From Gloeomargarita lithophora Alchichica-D10 (GTDB lineage Bacteria; Cyanobacteriota; Cyanobacteriia; Gloeomargaritales; Gloeomargaritaceae): a stretch of 64,000 nucleotides of DNA. A model generated the notes under the pieces. It was given only the letters and a program-made list of their open reading frames with translations. It was not told the DNA's origin and did no database searches. The DNA is taken from positions 1,395,531-1,459,530 of the forward strand of contig NZ_CP017675.1 of assembly GCF_001870225.1 (NCBI RefSeq), read 5' to 3'. The position numbers and the translations under genes are program-made. Positions 42,811 to 51,785 of this stretch are shown piece by piece. Each line of letters starts with the position of its first letter. Within the stretch, counting starts at the first letter, position 1.

Positions 42811-44137
42811 TCCTCGCCATCTGGCTTGGCTGGCTCTGGGGGAACTATCTGCGGGACAAACTACAGATAATATATTAACAAAATACTTAACTGACGAGGT
42901 AACGGCACCCGACCGGCGATTACTCATGGAATTGGTGTGTGGGGGAACCCGACAGCGGGGATTTTTGAATGCCATGATTGACCAATGGGTGCCCCGGTCG
43001 CCGCCAGTGTCGGTGCGATTGTTATTACAGTTGGGCTTGTACCAGCTACACTTTTGCCAGCAAATTCCTGATTTTGCCGCCGTGGATACCACCGTGCGCT
43101 TAGCTCGGCATACAGGGCATGACAAGGGGGCAGGTCTGGTGAATGCCGTCCTGCGAAAATATTTACGCATCGTGGGCGAGCATCCCCGGCGATTTCCTTT
43201 AGAATTACCGGCTGAACCCGCCCCGGCGCTGGCATTGCGGTACAGTTTTCCCGTACAACTGATCCAAAATTGGCTGGCTCAGGTGGGGTTGGCGGAAACT
43301 GAAAAATTGTGTCACTGGTTGAATCAATCCCCAATGATTTACCTGCGGGTGAATCCCCTGCGGACAAGTGTTTCTGGCGTATTACAGGAATTTCAGCGGT
43401 GGCAAATCCCGGCGGTGGCGGTGCCCCATCTGTCCCAGGGGGTCAAGGTTACCGGTGGCGGGCGGGTGACGGACTGGCCGGGGTTTCGGGAGGGGCATTG
43501 GCTGGTGCAGGATGCCAGTGCCCAATGGGTGAGCCAGATTCTCGACCCGCAACCGGGGGAGACGGTGATGGATGCCTGTGCCGCCCCTGGGGGTAAGACT
43601 ACCCATATCGCCGAATTGATGGGGGATCGGGGCACGGTCTGGGCGAGTGATGTCAGTGCCCAACGGTTAGGTCAACTGCAAGAAAATATCCAGCGGCTGG
43701 GATTGGCTTCGATCCAGATCAGAACCGGGGATGCCCGCCTATTTAGGGATTGGCAGGGGGTGGCGGATCGGGTATTGTTGGATGTGCCCTGTAGTGGCTG
43801 GGGAACCTTGCATCGCCATCCTGAAGCCCGCTGGCGGTCGGAAATGCAGGATTTATCTTATTTAATCCAAAAGCAACAGGAATTACTGCAAATAGCGGCC
43901 ACCTGGGTCAAACCGGGGGGGATTTTGGTCTATGCCACCTGCACGTTGAATCCGGCGGAAAATCTCCAGCAAATTCATACCTTTTTAGCCCAGCATCCCA
44001 GTTGGGCGGTGCTACCCCCAACCATTCACCCGGCACTAGCCTCTGCCGTTGACCCCCAAACCCACACCGTTACCTTTTGGCCGCAGAGACACGACATGGA
44101 TGGTTTTTTTGTCGCCAAATTAGGTTTATCCCCTTAG
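42776..44137 (+). CDS. rsmB: 16S rRNA m5C967 methyltransferase RsmB
   Basis: The 453-residue protein has an N-terminal NusB-like helical domain (LTDEVTAPDRRLLMELVCGGTRQRG) and a C-terminal SAM domain (DACAAPGGKTTHIAELMGD). The catalytic cysteines lie in DVPCSGWGTLHRHPEARW and YATCTLNPAEN, the latter typical of m5C enzymes. The ATG at 42776 lies inside the end of dgdA, giving a 35-bp overlap and probable cotranscription. Confidence 0.93.
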   Translation: MRKPPAPSIPADPRHLAWLALGELSAGQTTDNILTKYLTDEVTAPDRRLLMELVCGGTRQRGFLNAMIDQWVPRSPPVSVRLLLQLGLYQLHFCQQIPDFAAVDTTVRLARHTGHDKGAGLVNAVLRKYLRIVGEHPRRFPLELPAEPAPALALRYSFPVQLIQNWLAQVGLAETEKLCHWLNQSPMIYLRVNPLRTSVSGVLQEFQRWQIPAVAVPHLSQGVKVTGGGRVTDWPGFREGHWLVQDASAQWVSQILDPQPGETVMDACAAPGGKTTHIAELMGDRGTVWASDVSAQRLGQLQENIQRLGLASIQIRTGDARLFRDWQGVADRVLLDVPCSGWGTLHRHPEARWRSEMQDLSYLIQKQQELLQIAATWVKPGGILVYATCTLNPAENLQQIHTFLAQHPSWAVLPPTIHPALASAVDPQTHTVTFWPQRHDMDGFFVAKLGLSP

Positions 44138-44179
44138 CCCCAACCGTTATACTACAGGGGCACCCGGCACCCAATTCCC

Positions 44180-45391
44180 ATGAGTAGCCATTTGAGCCAG
44201 ACGCATCCTTCCCAATGGCAGGGTTATACCCCGCTGACCACTGATGCGGCCTGGGAGGATGAATCCTACGTTGACTATTACTACGATGATCCGGGGGATA
44301 TGCCCGGCACCCTCACCATTGACCCGGAAGCCCCGCCGCCGGAATTGGTTTTGATTGATTATGGCTCCCACCATGCCACCCGGCAACCCCTGACCCGCCC
44401 CCAGGAATGTATCCCGTATATGGATAGTCAATCGGTTTCCTGGTTGGATGTCCAAGGGTTGGGTTCTGAGGACATTTTGCAGGAATTGGGGCAGGTTTTT
44501 CGTCTGCATCCATTGACCTTAGAAGATATAGTCAATGTGCCCCAACGTCCCAAGGTAGAGCAATATCCGGATCATATTTTGTTAATTGCCCGCATGGTCA
44601 CCCCTAGGGAGGTGGGGTATGGATTTGATACGGAGCAGGTGAGTTTTATTCTAGGTTCTAGTGGCTATTTGCTCACCGTCCAAGAAGAGGGGGAACATGA
44701 CACCTTTGCCTCGGTGCGGGAGCGGATTCGGGTAGGGAAAGGCATGATTCGAAATTATGGGGCGGATTATCTTACCTATGCGCTTTTGGACACGATTGTG
44801 GATGGATTTTTCCCGGTTTTAGAACTATATGGGGAGCGGTTAGAAGAATTGGAAGATGAAGTGGTAATCAATCCCACCCGCACCACCCTGGCGGAAATTC
44901 ATCAACTGAAACGGGATTTACTCAGTTTGCGGCGGCTGATTTGGCCTTTGCGGGATGCGGTAAATGTGCTAATTCGGGATGCGGGGGACTTTTTTGGGGC
45001 GGAAGTGCGGGTGTATTTACGGGATTGTTATGACCATACGGTGCAGGTGATGGATATTGTGGAAACCTATCGGGAAGTGGCTTCCAGTTTGATGGATGTT
45101 TATCTATCGGCGATTGGCAATAAGATGAATGAAATTATGAAATTTCTCACGGTTATTTCTACCATTTTTATCCCTTTGACTTTTATCGCCGGGGTGTATG
45201 GGATGAATTTTGCCCCGGACAAATCCCCCTGGAATATGCCAGAATTGGATTGGTATTGGGGGTATCCCTTTGCTTTGGGCTTGATGGCGGTGATTGCGGT
45301 GGCGTTAATTATCTTTTTCAAACGCCGGGGCTGGTTTGATAATTTTTCCCTGGTGATCACGGATCGAGTTGACGGCAATCCCCGGCTTTAA
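44180..45391 (+). CDS. corA: Magnesium/cobalt transporter CorA
   Basis: The 403-residue protein has a large soluble N-terminal part and two C-terminal membrane helices. The CorA signature GMNF is seen in IAGVYGMNFAPD near residue 346. LSLRRLIWPLRDAVNVLIRD and SAIGNKMNEIMKFLTVISTIFIPLTFI form the long helix and first membrane segment. It forms a pentameric magnesium channel. It is monocistronic. Confidence 0.95.
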   Translation: MSSHLSQTHPSQWQGYTPLTTDAAWEDESYVDYYYDDPGDMPGTLTIDPEAPPPELVLIDYGSHHATRQPLTRPQECIPYMDSQSVSWLDVQGLGSEDILQELGQVFRLHPLTLEDIVNVPQRPKVEQYPDHILLIARMVTPREVGYGFDTEQVSFILGSSGYLLTVQEEGEHDTFASVRERIRVGKGMIRNYGADYLTYALLDTIVDGFFPVLELYGERLEELEDEVVINPTRTTLAEIHQLKRDLLSLRRLIWPLRDAVNVLIRDAGDFFGAEVRVYLRDCYDHTVQVMDIVETYREVASSLMDVYLSAIGNKMNEIMKFLTVISTIFIPLTFIAGVYGMNFAPDKSPWNMPELDWYWGYPFALGLMAVIAVALIIFFKRRGWFDNFSLVITDRVDGNPRL

Positions 45392-45438
45392 TGGATCAAC
45401 CCGGGGGGACAGTTCCGATTACTTTGGAGGCCACAAAT

Positions 45439-45509
45439 GCACGAGGAGGGAATTGAACCCACATACCGGCGATTATGAGTCGCTTGCCTTACCAGTCGGC
45501 CACTCGTGC
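45439..45509 (-). tRNA. trnI: tRNA-Ile(CAU), lysidine-modified type
   Basis: The minus strand folds as a 71-nt cloverleaf: acceptor GCACGAG/CTCGTGC, D arm GCC...GGC, anticodon loop CTCATAA, T arm TTCAATT. The anticodon is CAU. Overall resemblance to chloroplast trnI-CAU (CTCATAA loop) favours the isoleucine tRNA whose C34 is converted to lysidine, rather than elongator methionine tRNA. Confidence 0.8.
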
Positions 45510-45547
45510 GGACTGATACAATAGTGTAGGTGATCTTAACTAAAGTC

Positions 45548-46225
45548 ATGGTGCAGTCAAAACCGTGGATAGGCGTGATTACCCTGGGCTTTATGGGGCT
45601 TGCCCTCGTTGCTGGTGGGGTGGCGGGCTGGTTGGGGCATCGCATTGGCCAGTCAGCGTTGAGCAAAGTCCGGCAACCCGTTCTTAGTCCTGCTGCCACC
45701 AATACTAATGACAACCCAGAACCGTTTCGGTTACTGACCGAAGATGCGGTCATCCAACAGGTCGAGGTGCTGATGGGCACAAGCCAAGTCACACCCACTG
45801 CCCCAACAGCGGTGCGCCCCGACCCCAATATCCGTTTACCGTTGATGGCGGTTCAGGAGGGGGGGGTGTATCTCGCCCTGGAGCAGGTGGAAGCGATTGG
45901 CAATCAGGCGGTGCTGGTACTGCGGCTTCAGAATGAACGGGCGGTAGCGGTACAGTTGCAACGACAATTTTTGGTGCGGGATGACCAGGGGAATATCTTA
46001 GAGGCGGAAATCGAGGGTTTGCCGGTACAGTTGGCGCCGGGGAATCAAGCGACGGCGATTCGGGTGAAGCTCCCGGTGGGTTTGCGTAAAGTCCGGGTGG
46101 GACTCACGGAGGCGGGTCAAACCATCCCCTTTATTGAAATGCGGGACATTGCTTTGGAGCAGGCCCAACCCACCCCCACCCCTCAAGTCTCCCCCAGCCC
46201 TGCGCCGGTTGATCCGATTAACTAG
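45548..46225 (+). CDS. Membrane-anchored hypothetical protein
   Basis: ATG 45548 gives 225 residues. There is one N-terminal membrane helix (IGVITLGFMGLALVAGGVAG), then a variable linker and a beta-rich domain (GGVYLALEQVEAIGNQAVLVLRLQNE, PVQLAPGNQATAIRVKLPVG). The tail is proline-rich. It looks like a periplasmic or lumenal beta-sandwich domain. No family was recognised. Confidence 0.65.
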   Translation: MVQSKPWIGVITLGFMGLALVAGGVAGWLGHRIGQSALSKVRQPVLSPAATNTNDNPEPFRLLTEDAVIQQVEVLMGTSQVTPTAPTAVRPDPNIRLPLMAVQEGGVYLALEQVEAIGNQAVLVLRLQNERAVAVQLQRQFLVRDDQGNILEAEIEGLPVQLAPGNQATAIRVKLPVGLRKVRVGLTEAGQTIPFIEMRDIALEQAQPTPTPQVSPSPAPVDPIN

Positions 46226-46283
46226 ATTAACTACAGCCTTTTTCACGCTGATGGGGACGGGCAAGGGGCTTAAACCCGTTGTT

Positions 46284-46392
46284 TTATACCAATGCACCAA
46301 AATCAGACAACACATTCACCAAAAGGGTCGCAGGGCGTAGTCCCGCATTGGGTTTTATGTGAAGACAACATTTAGAGAACTGGTATTATAGC
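46284..46392. mobile_element. MITE-like element, type B-related
   Basis: TTATACCAATG on the left is matched by TGGTATTATA on the right, around the core GGGTCGCAGGGCGTAGTCCCGC. It follows the hypothetical membrane gene and begins the repeat-rich gap 46226-46758, in which no gene is seen. Confidence 0.6.
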
Positions 46393-46414
46393 TAAACACG
46401 TAAAGGTTGACATA

Positions 46415-46722
46415 ATAACATGGGTCGCAGGGCACCGCCCCGCATTGGTTTTCCGAAATCTTGAGACGACAACCTTACCCTACTTAGCTATAGAACAGTG
46501 GTCGCAGGGGCACCGCCCCGCATTGGTTTTCCGAAATCTTGAGACGACAACCTTACTCTACTTAGCTATAACATGGGTCGCAGGGCACCGCCCCGCATTG
46601 GTTTTCCGAAATCTTGAGACGACAACCTTACCCTACTTAGCTATAGAACAGTGGTCGCAGGGGCACCGCCCCCGGACTTGGTTCTTCTGAATTTCTGTTC
46701 CCTAATCAGATGGGATTGCTAT
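46415..46722. repeat. 77-bp tandem repeat nest ending in a type B element
   Basis: The unit GGTCGCAGGG(G)CACCGCCCCGCATTGG...TTAGCTATA begins at 46423, 46500, 46576 and 46653, giving periods of 77, 76 and 77 bp. The last unit continues into a type B end (GGGATTGCTATA). Units alternate ACATGGGTCG and GAACAGTGGTCG at their starts. An 81-codon open frame crosses the units but only because of the periodicity, so it is not called as a gene. Confidence 0.85.
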
Positions 46723-46758
46723 ATAACTATAATTTCAATCGAATTTCAGTCGGATGCC

Positions 46759-47610
46759 CTACCCCAACTTTTCCAAAACCGCATCCCGGTGCTGGTGAAT
46801 TTGGCTAGCCTGGGGTTGCAGGGCAAGGGCTTGTTCAAAACTGGTGAGGGCTTCGGTATAACGATGCAAATGATTAAGGGCTAACCCAAGGTGATACCAG
46901 GTTTCCCAGGATTCCGGTTGCTGTTGGCTGGCCTGCTGATAGTAGGGTAATGCCTTTTCCCACTGCCCCAAGCGTTGCCACACCTGTCCCAACAGCAGGC
47001 AATCGGCTCCGGTCAAGGCCGCCCAGTCCCGGTGCAACCAATCCACCAGATGTTGATACAGTTCCGGGGCGAGTTCCGTTTGGGTGTGGGTCAGCCAGTG
47101 CCGCAGTTGCGGGAGTACTTGGCCAGGACTGGGGGGAGCCAAAGATACCCGTTCCGTGGTTTCACAAAAGGTGGTGAGCCGTTTTTGCCACTCCTGTTCT
47201 AGGGTTTGGCGGCTCTGGGTATTAAGGGCGGCCAGGGTGATTTGGTAATGGGTGAGGTGTTGGGCTAAAACTTCGGCGATGGTGATTTCCGCTTGGGCTT
47301 GGATTTGCTTTTGCGCCCGCTCCGTGGCCGTTTGCACCAGTTGGATGACGATGCTCCGCCGTAACCACCACAACCCCAAACCCGTGGCAACCGGGAGAAG
47401 AATGAGAACCAGGAGGAACAGATTTAAGAGGACGGTGGTGTGGCGAAACGCCCGATCTACTTCGATTTGCACGAATTCTGACCAGGGACGGGGGTTGGTT
47501 TCAGCGAGGACACGGCTGGATTCGGCTCGGTTGCCCCCCCCGCCCCCCTGGGCGAGCACAGGCAGGGCGGTCAAATAGAGCCATAACCACAGCCACAACC
47601 ACTGGCGCAT
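46759..47610 (-). CDS. Membrane TPR protein
   Basis: The 283-residue protein has a signal-like start (WLWLWLWLYLTALPVLAQ) and a membrane helix near residues 62-82. A helical central domain (ERAQKQIQAQAEITIAEVLAQHL) follows. Two or three TPR units are seen at the C-terminus (GQVWQRLGQWEKALPYYQQA, WYHLGLALNHLHRYTEALTSFEQA). It probably scaffolds a membrane complex. It faces the repeat nest at its 3' end. Confidence 0.78.
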   Translation of the reverse strand: MRQWLWLWLWLYLTALPVLAQGGGGGNRAESSRVLAETNPRPWSEFVQIEVDRAFRHTTVLLNLFLLVLILLPVATGLGLWWLRRSIVIQLVQTATERAQKQIQAQAEITIAEVLAQHLTHYQITLAALNTQSRQTLEQEWQKRLTTFCETTERVSLAPPSPGQVLPQLRHWLTHTQTELAPELYQHLVDWLHRDWAALTGADCLLLGQVWQRLGQWEKALPYYQQASQQQPESWETWYHLGLALNHLHRYTEALTSFEQALALQPQASQIHQHRDAVLEKLG

Positions 47611-47715
47611 CGGGAATCCCTGCTTTTTTCTATCTTAGCCTTGGGTGCAGAGGGTCGAACAGAAGGATTAAAATGCGAAGTGACGGCTTTGCCCACCCAT
47701 GGGTTTTTCGCTTTG

Positions 47716-48204
47716 ATGTCCCCCTGCCCTGTACCGACCGAGCAACAACCTCTGAATGAATACGAGGCGTTGCGGGATTCTTGGTTTTACCGCTGGCCAT
47801 CCCTGGACTGGTGGACCTACGGGCAGCGGTTGGGCTGGGTCGCCGGGGTGGGGGCACTGGTGGCGGTGCCGGTAGCGGCGGCGAGTTTTGAACCCCACAG
47901 TCAACCCCTGAAATTTACCCTGGTGGCGGGGGCGGGGGTCGGGGTACTGCCAGGGTTGTTCCTCCTGCAGTTGTACCTGGGTTGGCGCTATGTCCGACAT
48001 CGGCTGGCGAGTCAAGTGATTGTTTACGAAGAATCCGGTTGGTATGATGGACAGACGTGGGAAAAACCCCCGACCGTATTATTACAAGAGCAGTTGGTGA
48101 GTGTTTATCAGGTGGAACCCCTCCTCCGGCGATTGCGGCGCACTTTGGCGGGGCTGGGGTTGATGTATGTTGCTGTCGGTTTGCTGGGGTGGCTGTGTCT
48201 CTAG
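47716..48204 (+). CDS. CGLD27 (DUF1230) membrane protein
   Basis: The 162-residue product contains CPVPTEQQPLNEYEALRDSWFYRWPSLDWW, two membrane helices, then GWRYVRHRLASQVIVYEESGWYDGQTWEKP, the signature of the CGLD27 family, conserved in cyanobacteria and plastids. Plant homologues help iron-limited growth; the activity is unknown. ATG 47716 is chosen because the preceding frame has no family match. It overlaps the asparaginase gene by about 16 bp. Confidence 0.85.
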   Translation: MSPCPVPTEQQPLNEYEALRDSWFYRWPSLDWWTYGQRLGWVAGVGALVAVPVAAASFEPHSQPLKFTLVAGAGVGVLPGLFLLQLYLGWRYVRHRLASQVIVYEESGWYDGQTWEKPPTVLLQEQLVSVYQVEPLLRRLRRTLAGLGLMYVAVGLLGWLCL

Positions 48205-49154
48205 CCCGGGGGAAACGCACCCAAGCCGAACCCCTGACCGTGCGCCTGTTGCGCGAGGGGATCATGGAGTCTTTGCATCAGGTGCATGCGGCGCTGTGCG
48301 ACGAACGGGGGCGGTTGCTGGCGGTGGCGGGGGATGGGGAAACCACCACCTTTGCCCGCAGTAGTTTCAAACCGTTTCAAGCCCTGGTGGTGGCGATGAC
48401 GGGCACTTTGGAACAGTTTGGGCTGGGGGAACGGGATTTGGCGGTGATGTGTAGTTCCCACCGGGGGCAGATAGAGGCCACGCGCCAGGTGTTTCATATT
48501 CTGTGGCAGGCGGATATTGACCCTACCCAGTTGCAATGCCCGGTGCCCGCCGGTCGCCAGAGTCCCCTGGAGCATGGCTGTTCGGGAAAACACGCCGGGA
48601 TGTTGGCCGTGTGTGCCAAGTATGGCTGGCCTCGCAGTACCTATTTACACCGTCAGCACCCGGTGCAGGAACTGATTTTGAGCCAGGTGGGGGAATTGTT
48701 GGGGGTGCCGGGGGCGGAATTTATTGCCGTGCATGATGACTGTGGTGCGCCGACCTATCTTTTGCAACTGCACCAACTGGCCGCCCTCTATGGCCGCATG
48801 GCGACCGGCCAACACCTGGGGCTGGAGCAAATCACCCGCGCCATGACCCAACAGGCGGTTTTGGTGGCGGGGGCAGGCTCTTTTGATACGGAATTGATGC
48901 ACCTAACCCAGGGCACGTTGGTCAGCAAAGCGGGGGCGGAGGGGGTGCAATGCCTCGCCAATTTGGAAACCGGGATGGGCTTGGCGATTCGGGTGCTGGA
49001 TGGGGCGAAACGGGCAAAGTATGCCACCGCCATTCATCTCCTGCATCAGTTGGGCTGGATTTCGCCGTCGGTGCGAGAACGCTTGGCGGAGCGGTTTGTG
49101 CAATTGGGGGCGTATCTCCGCCTGGAGGTGCAGGGGGAACTGTCCCTACTTTAG
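48189..49154 (+). CDS. L-asparaginase II family protein
   Basis: A GTG at 48189 starts a product of about 321 residues (VAVSLARGKRTQAEP). Family features are ARSSFKPFQALVV, MCSSHRGQ, LEHGCSGKHAGMLAVC and VHDDCGAPTYLL, which define the AsnaseII family (bacterial L-asparaginase II-type). The enzyme hydrolyses asparagine to aspartate. The true start could also be GTG 48195. It overlaps the end of the CGLD27 gene and is probably cotranscribed with it. Confidence 0.85.
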   Translation: MAVSLARGKRTQAEPLTVRLLREGIMESLHQVHAALCDERGRLLAVAGDGETTTFARSSFKPFQALVVAMTGTLEQFGLGERDLAVMCSSHRGQIEATRQVFHILWQADIDPTQLQCPVPAGRQSPLEHGCSGKHAGMLAVCAKYGWPRSTYLHRQHPVQELILSQVGELLGVPGAEFIAVHDDCGAPTYLLQLHQLAALYGRMATGQHLGLEQITRAMTQQAVLVAGAGSFDTELMHLTQGTLVSKAGAEGVQCLANLETGMGLAIRVLDGAKRAKYATAIHLLHQLGWISPSVRERLAERFVQLGAYLRLEVQGELSLL

Positions 49155-49196
49155 TTGCTGAAAAGCAATTCTTCAGGCTATGATAGAAATCACCTT

Positions 49197-49270
<74 letters not shown>

Positions 49271-49297
49271 TTGTTTAAGCTAGACGCTTTTATTTAT

Positions 49298-49458
49298 AGG
49301 ACAACTCTATTTATTTGCACCCGCAGAGAGTTATCTCGCTGGAATAATGTTATTGCCGAGAACCCGCTACGGGGGCGGTGCCCCGGCGACCTATTTTTAG
49401 TAGTGCCCTATTATTAAAAACAACTCTATTTATTTGCACCAGCAGAAAGGTTGGCTTT
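49298..49458. mobile_element. MITE-like type A element plus a second partial copy
   Basis: A complete type A element (49298-49409) with ends AGGACAACTCTA and TAGTAGTGCCCT and core GGGGGCGGTGCCCC is followed by a partial copy beginning AACAACTCTATTTATTTGCACC (about 49418-49458). Together they fill the gap between initiator tRNA and the HxlR gene. Confidence 0.8.
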
Positions 49459-49476
49459 GGGGTGGTCTGGGATATA

Positions 49477-49815
49477 TTATGACTGGGAAAGATGCTCAAA
49501 TTCGTCCTGTAATTCTTTGATTTTTAGTAAAATACGCATCAGTTCCTGACCAAAATTAGTCAGGCGATATTCAACCCGGGGAGGGATTTCTGGATAGGTT
49601 AATTTCTGGAGAATTTTATAATCAATCAGTCTGCCCAAGCATTCATTCAAAACCTTGGTCGTTAAACCTGGATTGTTTTTCAACAGCGTGCCCGGGCGGT
49701 TGATGCCTTCCGAAATGCAGAGCAGCATATTTACTGTCCACTTGCAACCCAGACAGTCCGAAAAAATGGGAATTAAATCCCTAGAGTCATTCTTGGCGTT
49801 GTGGTCTGGTCGCAT
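49477..49815 (-). CDS. HxlR family transcriptional regulator
   Basis: The 112-residue winged-helix protein has CLGCKWTVNMLLCISEGINRPGTLLKN and LTTKVLNECLGRLIDYKILQK, typical of HxlR regulators, including a Cys-x-x-Cys pair near the N-terminus that could sense redox or electrophiles. ATG 49815 is preferred over a TTG at 49827. It diverges from the CMD/SMR genes, with candidate operators between them. Confidence 0.88.
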   Translation of the reverse strand: MRPDHNAKNDSRDLIPIFSDCLGCKWTVNMLLCISEGINRPGTLLKNNPGLTTKVLNECLGRLIDYKILQKLTYPEIPPRVEYRLTNFGQELMRILLKIKELQDEFEHLSQS

Positions 49816-49827
49816 CTGGGTTACCAA

Positions 49828-49859
49828 AAAGTACCTACCTCACCCCAAAGTACTTACTT
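49828..49859. promoter_or_regulatory. Direct-repeat operator candidate for the HxlR regulator
   Basis: AAAGTACCTACCT (49828-49840) and AAAGTACTTACTT (49847-49859) repeat at a 19-bp spacing, about two helical turns. They lie in the divergent promoter region, 13-44 bp upstream of the regulator ATG. HxlR family regulators usually bind TAC/GTA-type sites in such regions. Assignment is inference from position and repetition. Confidence 0.55.
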
Positions 49860-49916
49860 GTCAAGTTATTACAAAATTCCTAAGCTGGTGATCATTGAAT
49901 TATGGAGATGGGGAAA

Positions 49917-50480
49917 ATGTTCACAGTTCATAATGAAAATACGGCACCGGAGCCATCTAAACCTATTTTGGCACAGGTGAGAAACAGTTTTGGCATGATT
50001 CCCAATTTGGAACGGGTCATGGCGACCGCACCGGCTTTGTTGGCAGGTTATGTCCATCTGTGGAATTTGTTTGACACCACCAGTTTGACGGCGATTGAGC
50101 GGCAGGTGGTTTATCAAACCGCTAATGTGGAAAATGAGTGTGAATATTGCGTTCCTTGGCACACCAAACTTGCCCAAGCAGCGGGAATGCCGGAAGCGGA
50201 AATTGCCGCCCTGCGGGATGGCTCTGGACTGTCCGATGCCAAATTGGAGGCACTCCGGTGCTTTGCCCGCACCCTGATCACGGAGCGAGGCAAGGCGAGT
50301 CCAGAGGCGATGGCGGCTTTTTTGGCGGCGGGCTATACCCATCAGCACGCCCTGGAGGTCATTCTGGGCATTGGGATTAAGGTAATGAGTAACTATACCA
50401 ATTCGATCGCTGGTACGCCGCTTGATCCCCAGGTGGAACGCCTGCGCTGGCAGAAGTCTAACCGGGTTAATCGGTCTTAG
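49917..50480 (+). CDS. Carboxymuconolactone decarboxylase family (AhpD-like) protein
   Basis: The 187-residue product has the AhpD-like CxxC-H motif in ENECEYCVPWHTKLAQAAG, where two cysteines and a histidine form a redox site. ATG 49917 (MFTVHNENT) follows the site GGAGATGGGG and is preferred; ATGs at 49902 and 49908 are alternatives. The enzyme may detoxify peroxides or electrophiles. It is divergent from an HxlR regulator and precedes an SMR exporter by 3 bp. Confidence 0.85.
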   Translation: MFTVHNENTAPEPSKPILAQVRNSFGMIPNLERVMATAPALLAGYVHLWNLFDTTSLTAIERQVVYQTANVENECEYCVPWHTKLAQAAGMPEAEIAALRDGSGLSDAKLEALRCFARTLITERGKASPEAMAAFLAAGYTHQHALEVILGIGIKVMSNYTNSIAGTPLDPQVERLRWQKSNRVNRS

Positions 50481-50482
50481 AA

Positions 50483-50797
50483 ATGGGGTGGGTTTATCTT
50501 TTTTGGGCGAGTGGTTTTGAGGTCATCTTTGCGGTCTCATTAAAATATACGGCGGGGTACTCCAAACCCCTACCCAGCACGGTGGCGACAATTTTTGCAA
50601 TGGTTAGCATTATCAGCTTGGCAAAAGCGTTGAATTCCATTCCCGTTGGGGTGGCCTACGCTATTTGGACTGGCCTGGGCACCCTTGGCATCAATTTGAT
50701 GGGCATGATGCTGTTTCGGGAGCCGCTGGGTGGGAGCAAAGCACTTTATATCCTAATGATTTTGGGCGGCGTTCTCGGCTTGCATTCCGGGCTTTGA
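50483..50797 (+). CDS. Small multidrug resistance family transporter
   Basis: The 104-residue protein has four hydrophobic segments and the essential glutamate at residue 13 (WASGFEVIFAVSLKYT). GVAYAIWTGLGTLGINLMGMM and FREPLGGSKALYI are family marks. SMR proteins export cationic compounds or guanidinium as antiparallel dimers. Subtype (Gdx or EmrE-like) is not decided. It is cotranscribed with the CMD gene. Confidence 0.9.
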   Translation: MGWVYLFWASGFEVIFAVSLKYTAGYSKPLPSTVATIFAMVSIISLAKALNSIPVGVAYAIWTGLGTLGINLMGMMLFREPLGGSKALYILMILGGVLGLHSGL

Positions 50798-50902
50798 TCC
50801 TACAAGATAAGCATCGCAAATCACGACCCCTGGCTCTATGGTAAACTGCGGGCAGTGATGCGAAGTCAACAACAGTAGGCAAATTCAGCCGGGGGTAAAG
50901 CA

Positions 50903-51778
50903 GTGTTCAAACGATTGGCCATTGCCACGGATTTGCAGGATGGGTTGCAACGGCTGAGCCATTTTCTGCCCGCTCTGGGGGCGGGGGGCGTGGAAGCGGT
51001 GACCTTTGTGCATGGGGTGCCCTACCGGGATACGGGGGTGCGTACCCGTGAGGATACGGAGGCCTTGGCGCAGGCGGAAGCAAAACTAACCCTACCTGCG
51101 GAAACCGGCGGGGTGCAGGCCAATTGCATTATTCGTTCGGGGAAACCGGCGGAGGTGGTGGTGCAGGTCGCCCGGGAGGTGGGAGCGGATTTGATCCTGG
51201 TGGGTACCCAACAGCGCAATGCCCTGGCGGAAAAACTCCTGGGCAGTGATTCCCTCAATATTATGCGTAAATGTGAAATTCCCCTGATGGTGATCCGTCC
51301 CCAACTGGTGCAGGTGCTCACCGCTGAGGAATTGGACTTGCGCTGCCGTCACCTGTTTTACCATCTGTTGTTGCCCTACCGGGGGCGTGCGGAATCAAAG
51401 CTCTTGTTAAATAGCGTGCTGACCCAGGTGCAAAAATCCCCCACCCCCCAGGTGGTCTGTTGTCATCTGGTCTGGGTGGTGGAAGACCCGATTCGGCGGG
51501 ATTTTGCCCCCGACCCCCAGGAAATCCAGCGGGCGGAGCAGGAATTGCAGGCTGTGGCCGCCCAACTGACTCCCCACATTCCCCAGGTTTATACCCATGT
51601 GCGTACCGGCAACCCGGTGGAAGCCTGTTTGACCCTGGCGCAGATGTTGGATATTAGTGCGGTGACCCTGACGGAAGCCCACATGACCAATCTCTGGGAT
51701 TTATCCGCCTCCCTGGGGGGGGAATTGCTCCGCCGGATTCCCTACCCGTTGATTTTGTTTTCTACCCCCGAAAAATAA
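50903..51778 (+). CDS. Tandem universal stress protein
   Basis: The 291-residue product has two Usp-like halves. The first has FKRLAIATDLQDGLQRL, AREVGADLILVGTQQRN and GSDSLNIMRKCEIPLMVIRP, close to the nucleotide-binding consensus. The second (PQVVCCHLVWVVED, MLDISAVTLTEAHM, RRIPYPLILF) is more diverged. The start is GTG at 50903. It probably responds to energy or stress state; no partner is adjacent. Confidence 0.85.
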   Translation: MFKRLAIATDLQDGLQRLSHFLPALGAGGVEAVTFVHGVPYRDTGVRTREDTEALAQAEAKLTLPAETGGVQANCIIRSGKPAEVVVQVAREVGADLILVGTQQRNALAEKLLGSDSLNIMRKCEIPLMVIRPQLVQVLTAEELDLRCRHLFYHLLLPYRGRAESKLLLNSVLTQVQKSPTPQVVCCHLVWVVEDPIRRDFAPDPQEIQRAEQELQAVAAQLTPHIPQVYTHVRTGNPVEACLTLAQMLDISAVTLTEAHMTNLWDLSASLGGELLRRIPYPLILFSTPEK

Positions 51779-51785
51779 TTCCCAC

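Noticed and set aside
46445-46690. 81-codon open frame with repeated VFRNLETTTL segments
   Set aside because: It only reads through the 77-bp tandem repeat; length and frame follow from the repeat period, and no start site is apparent.
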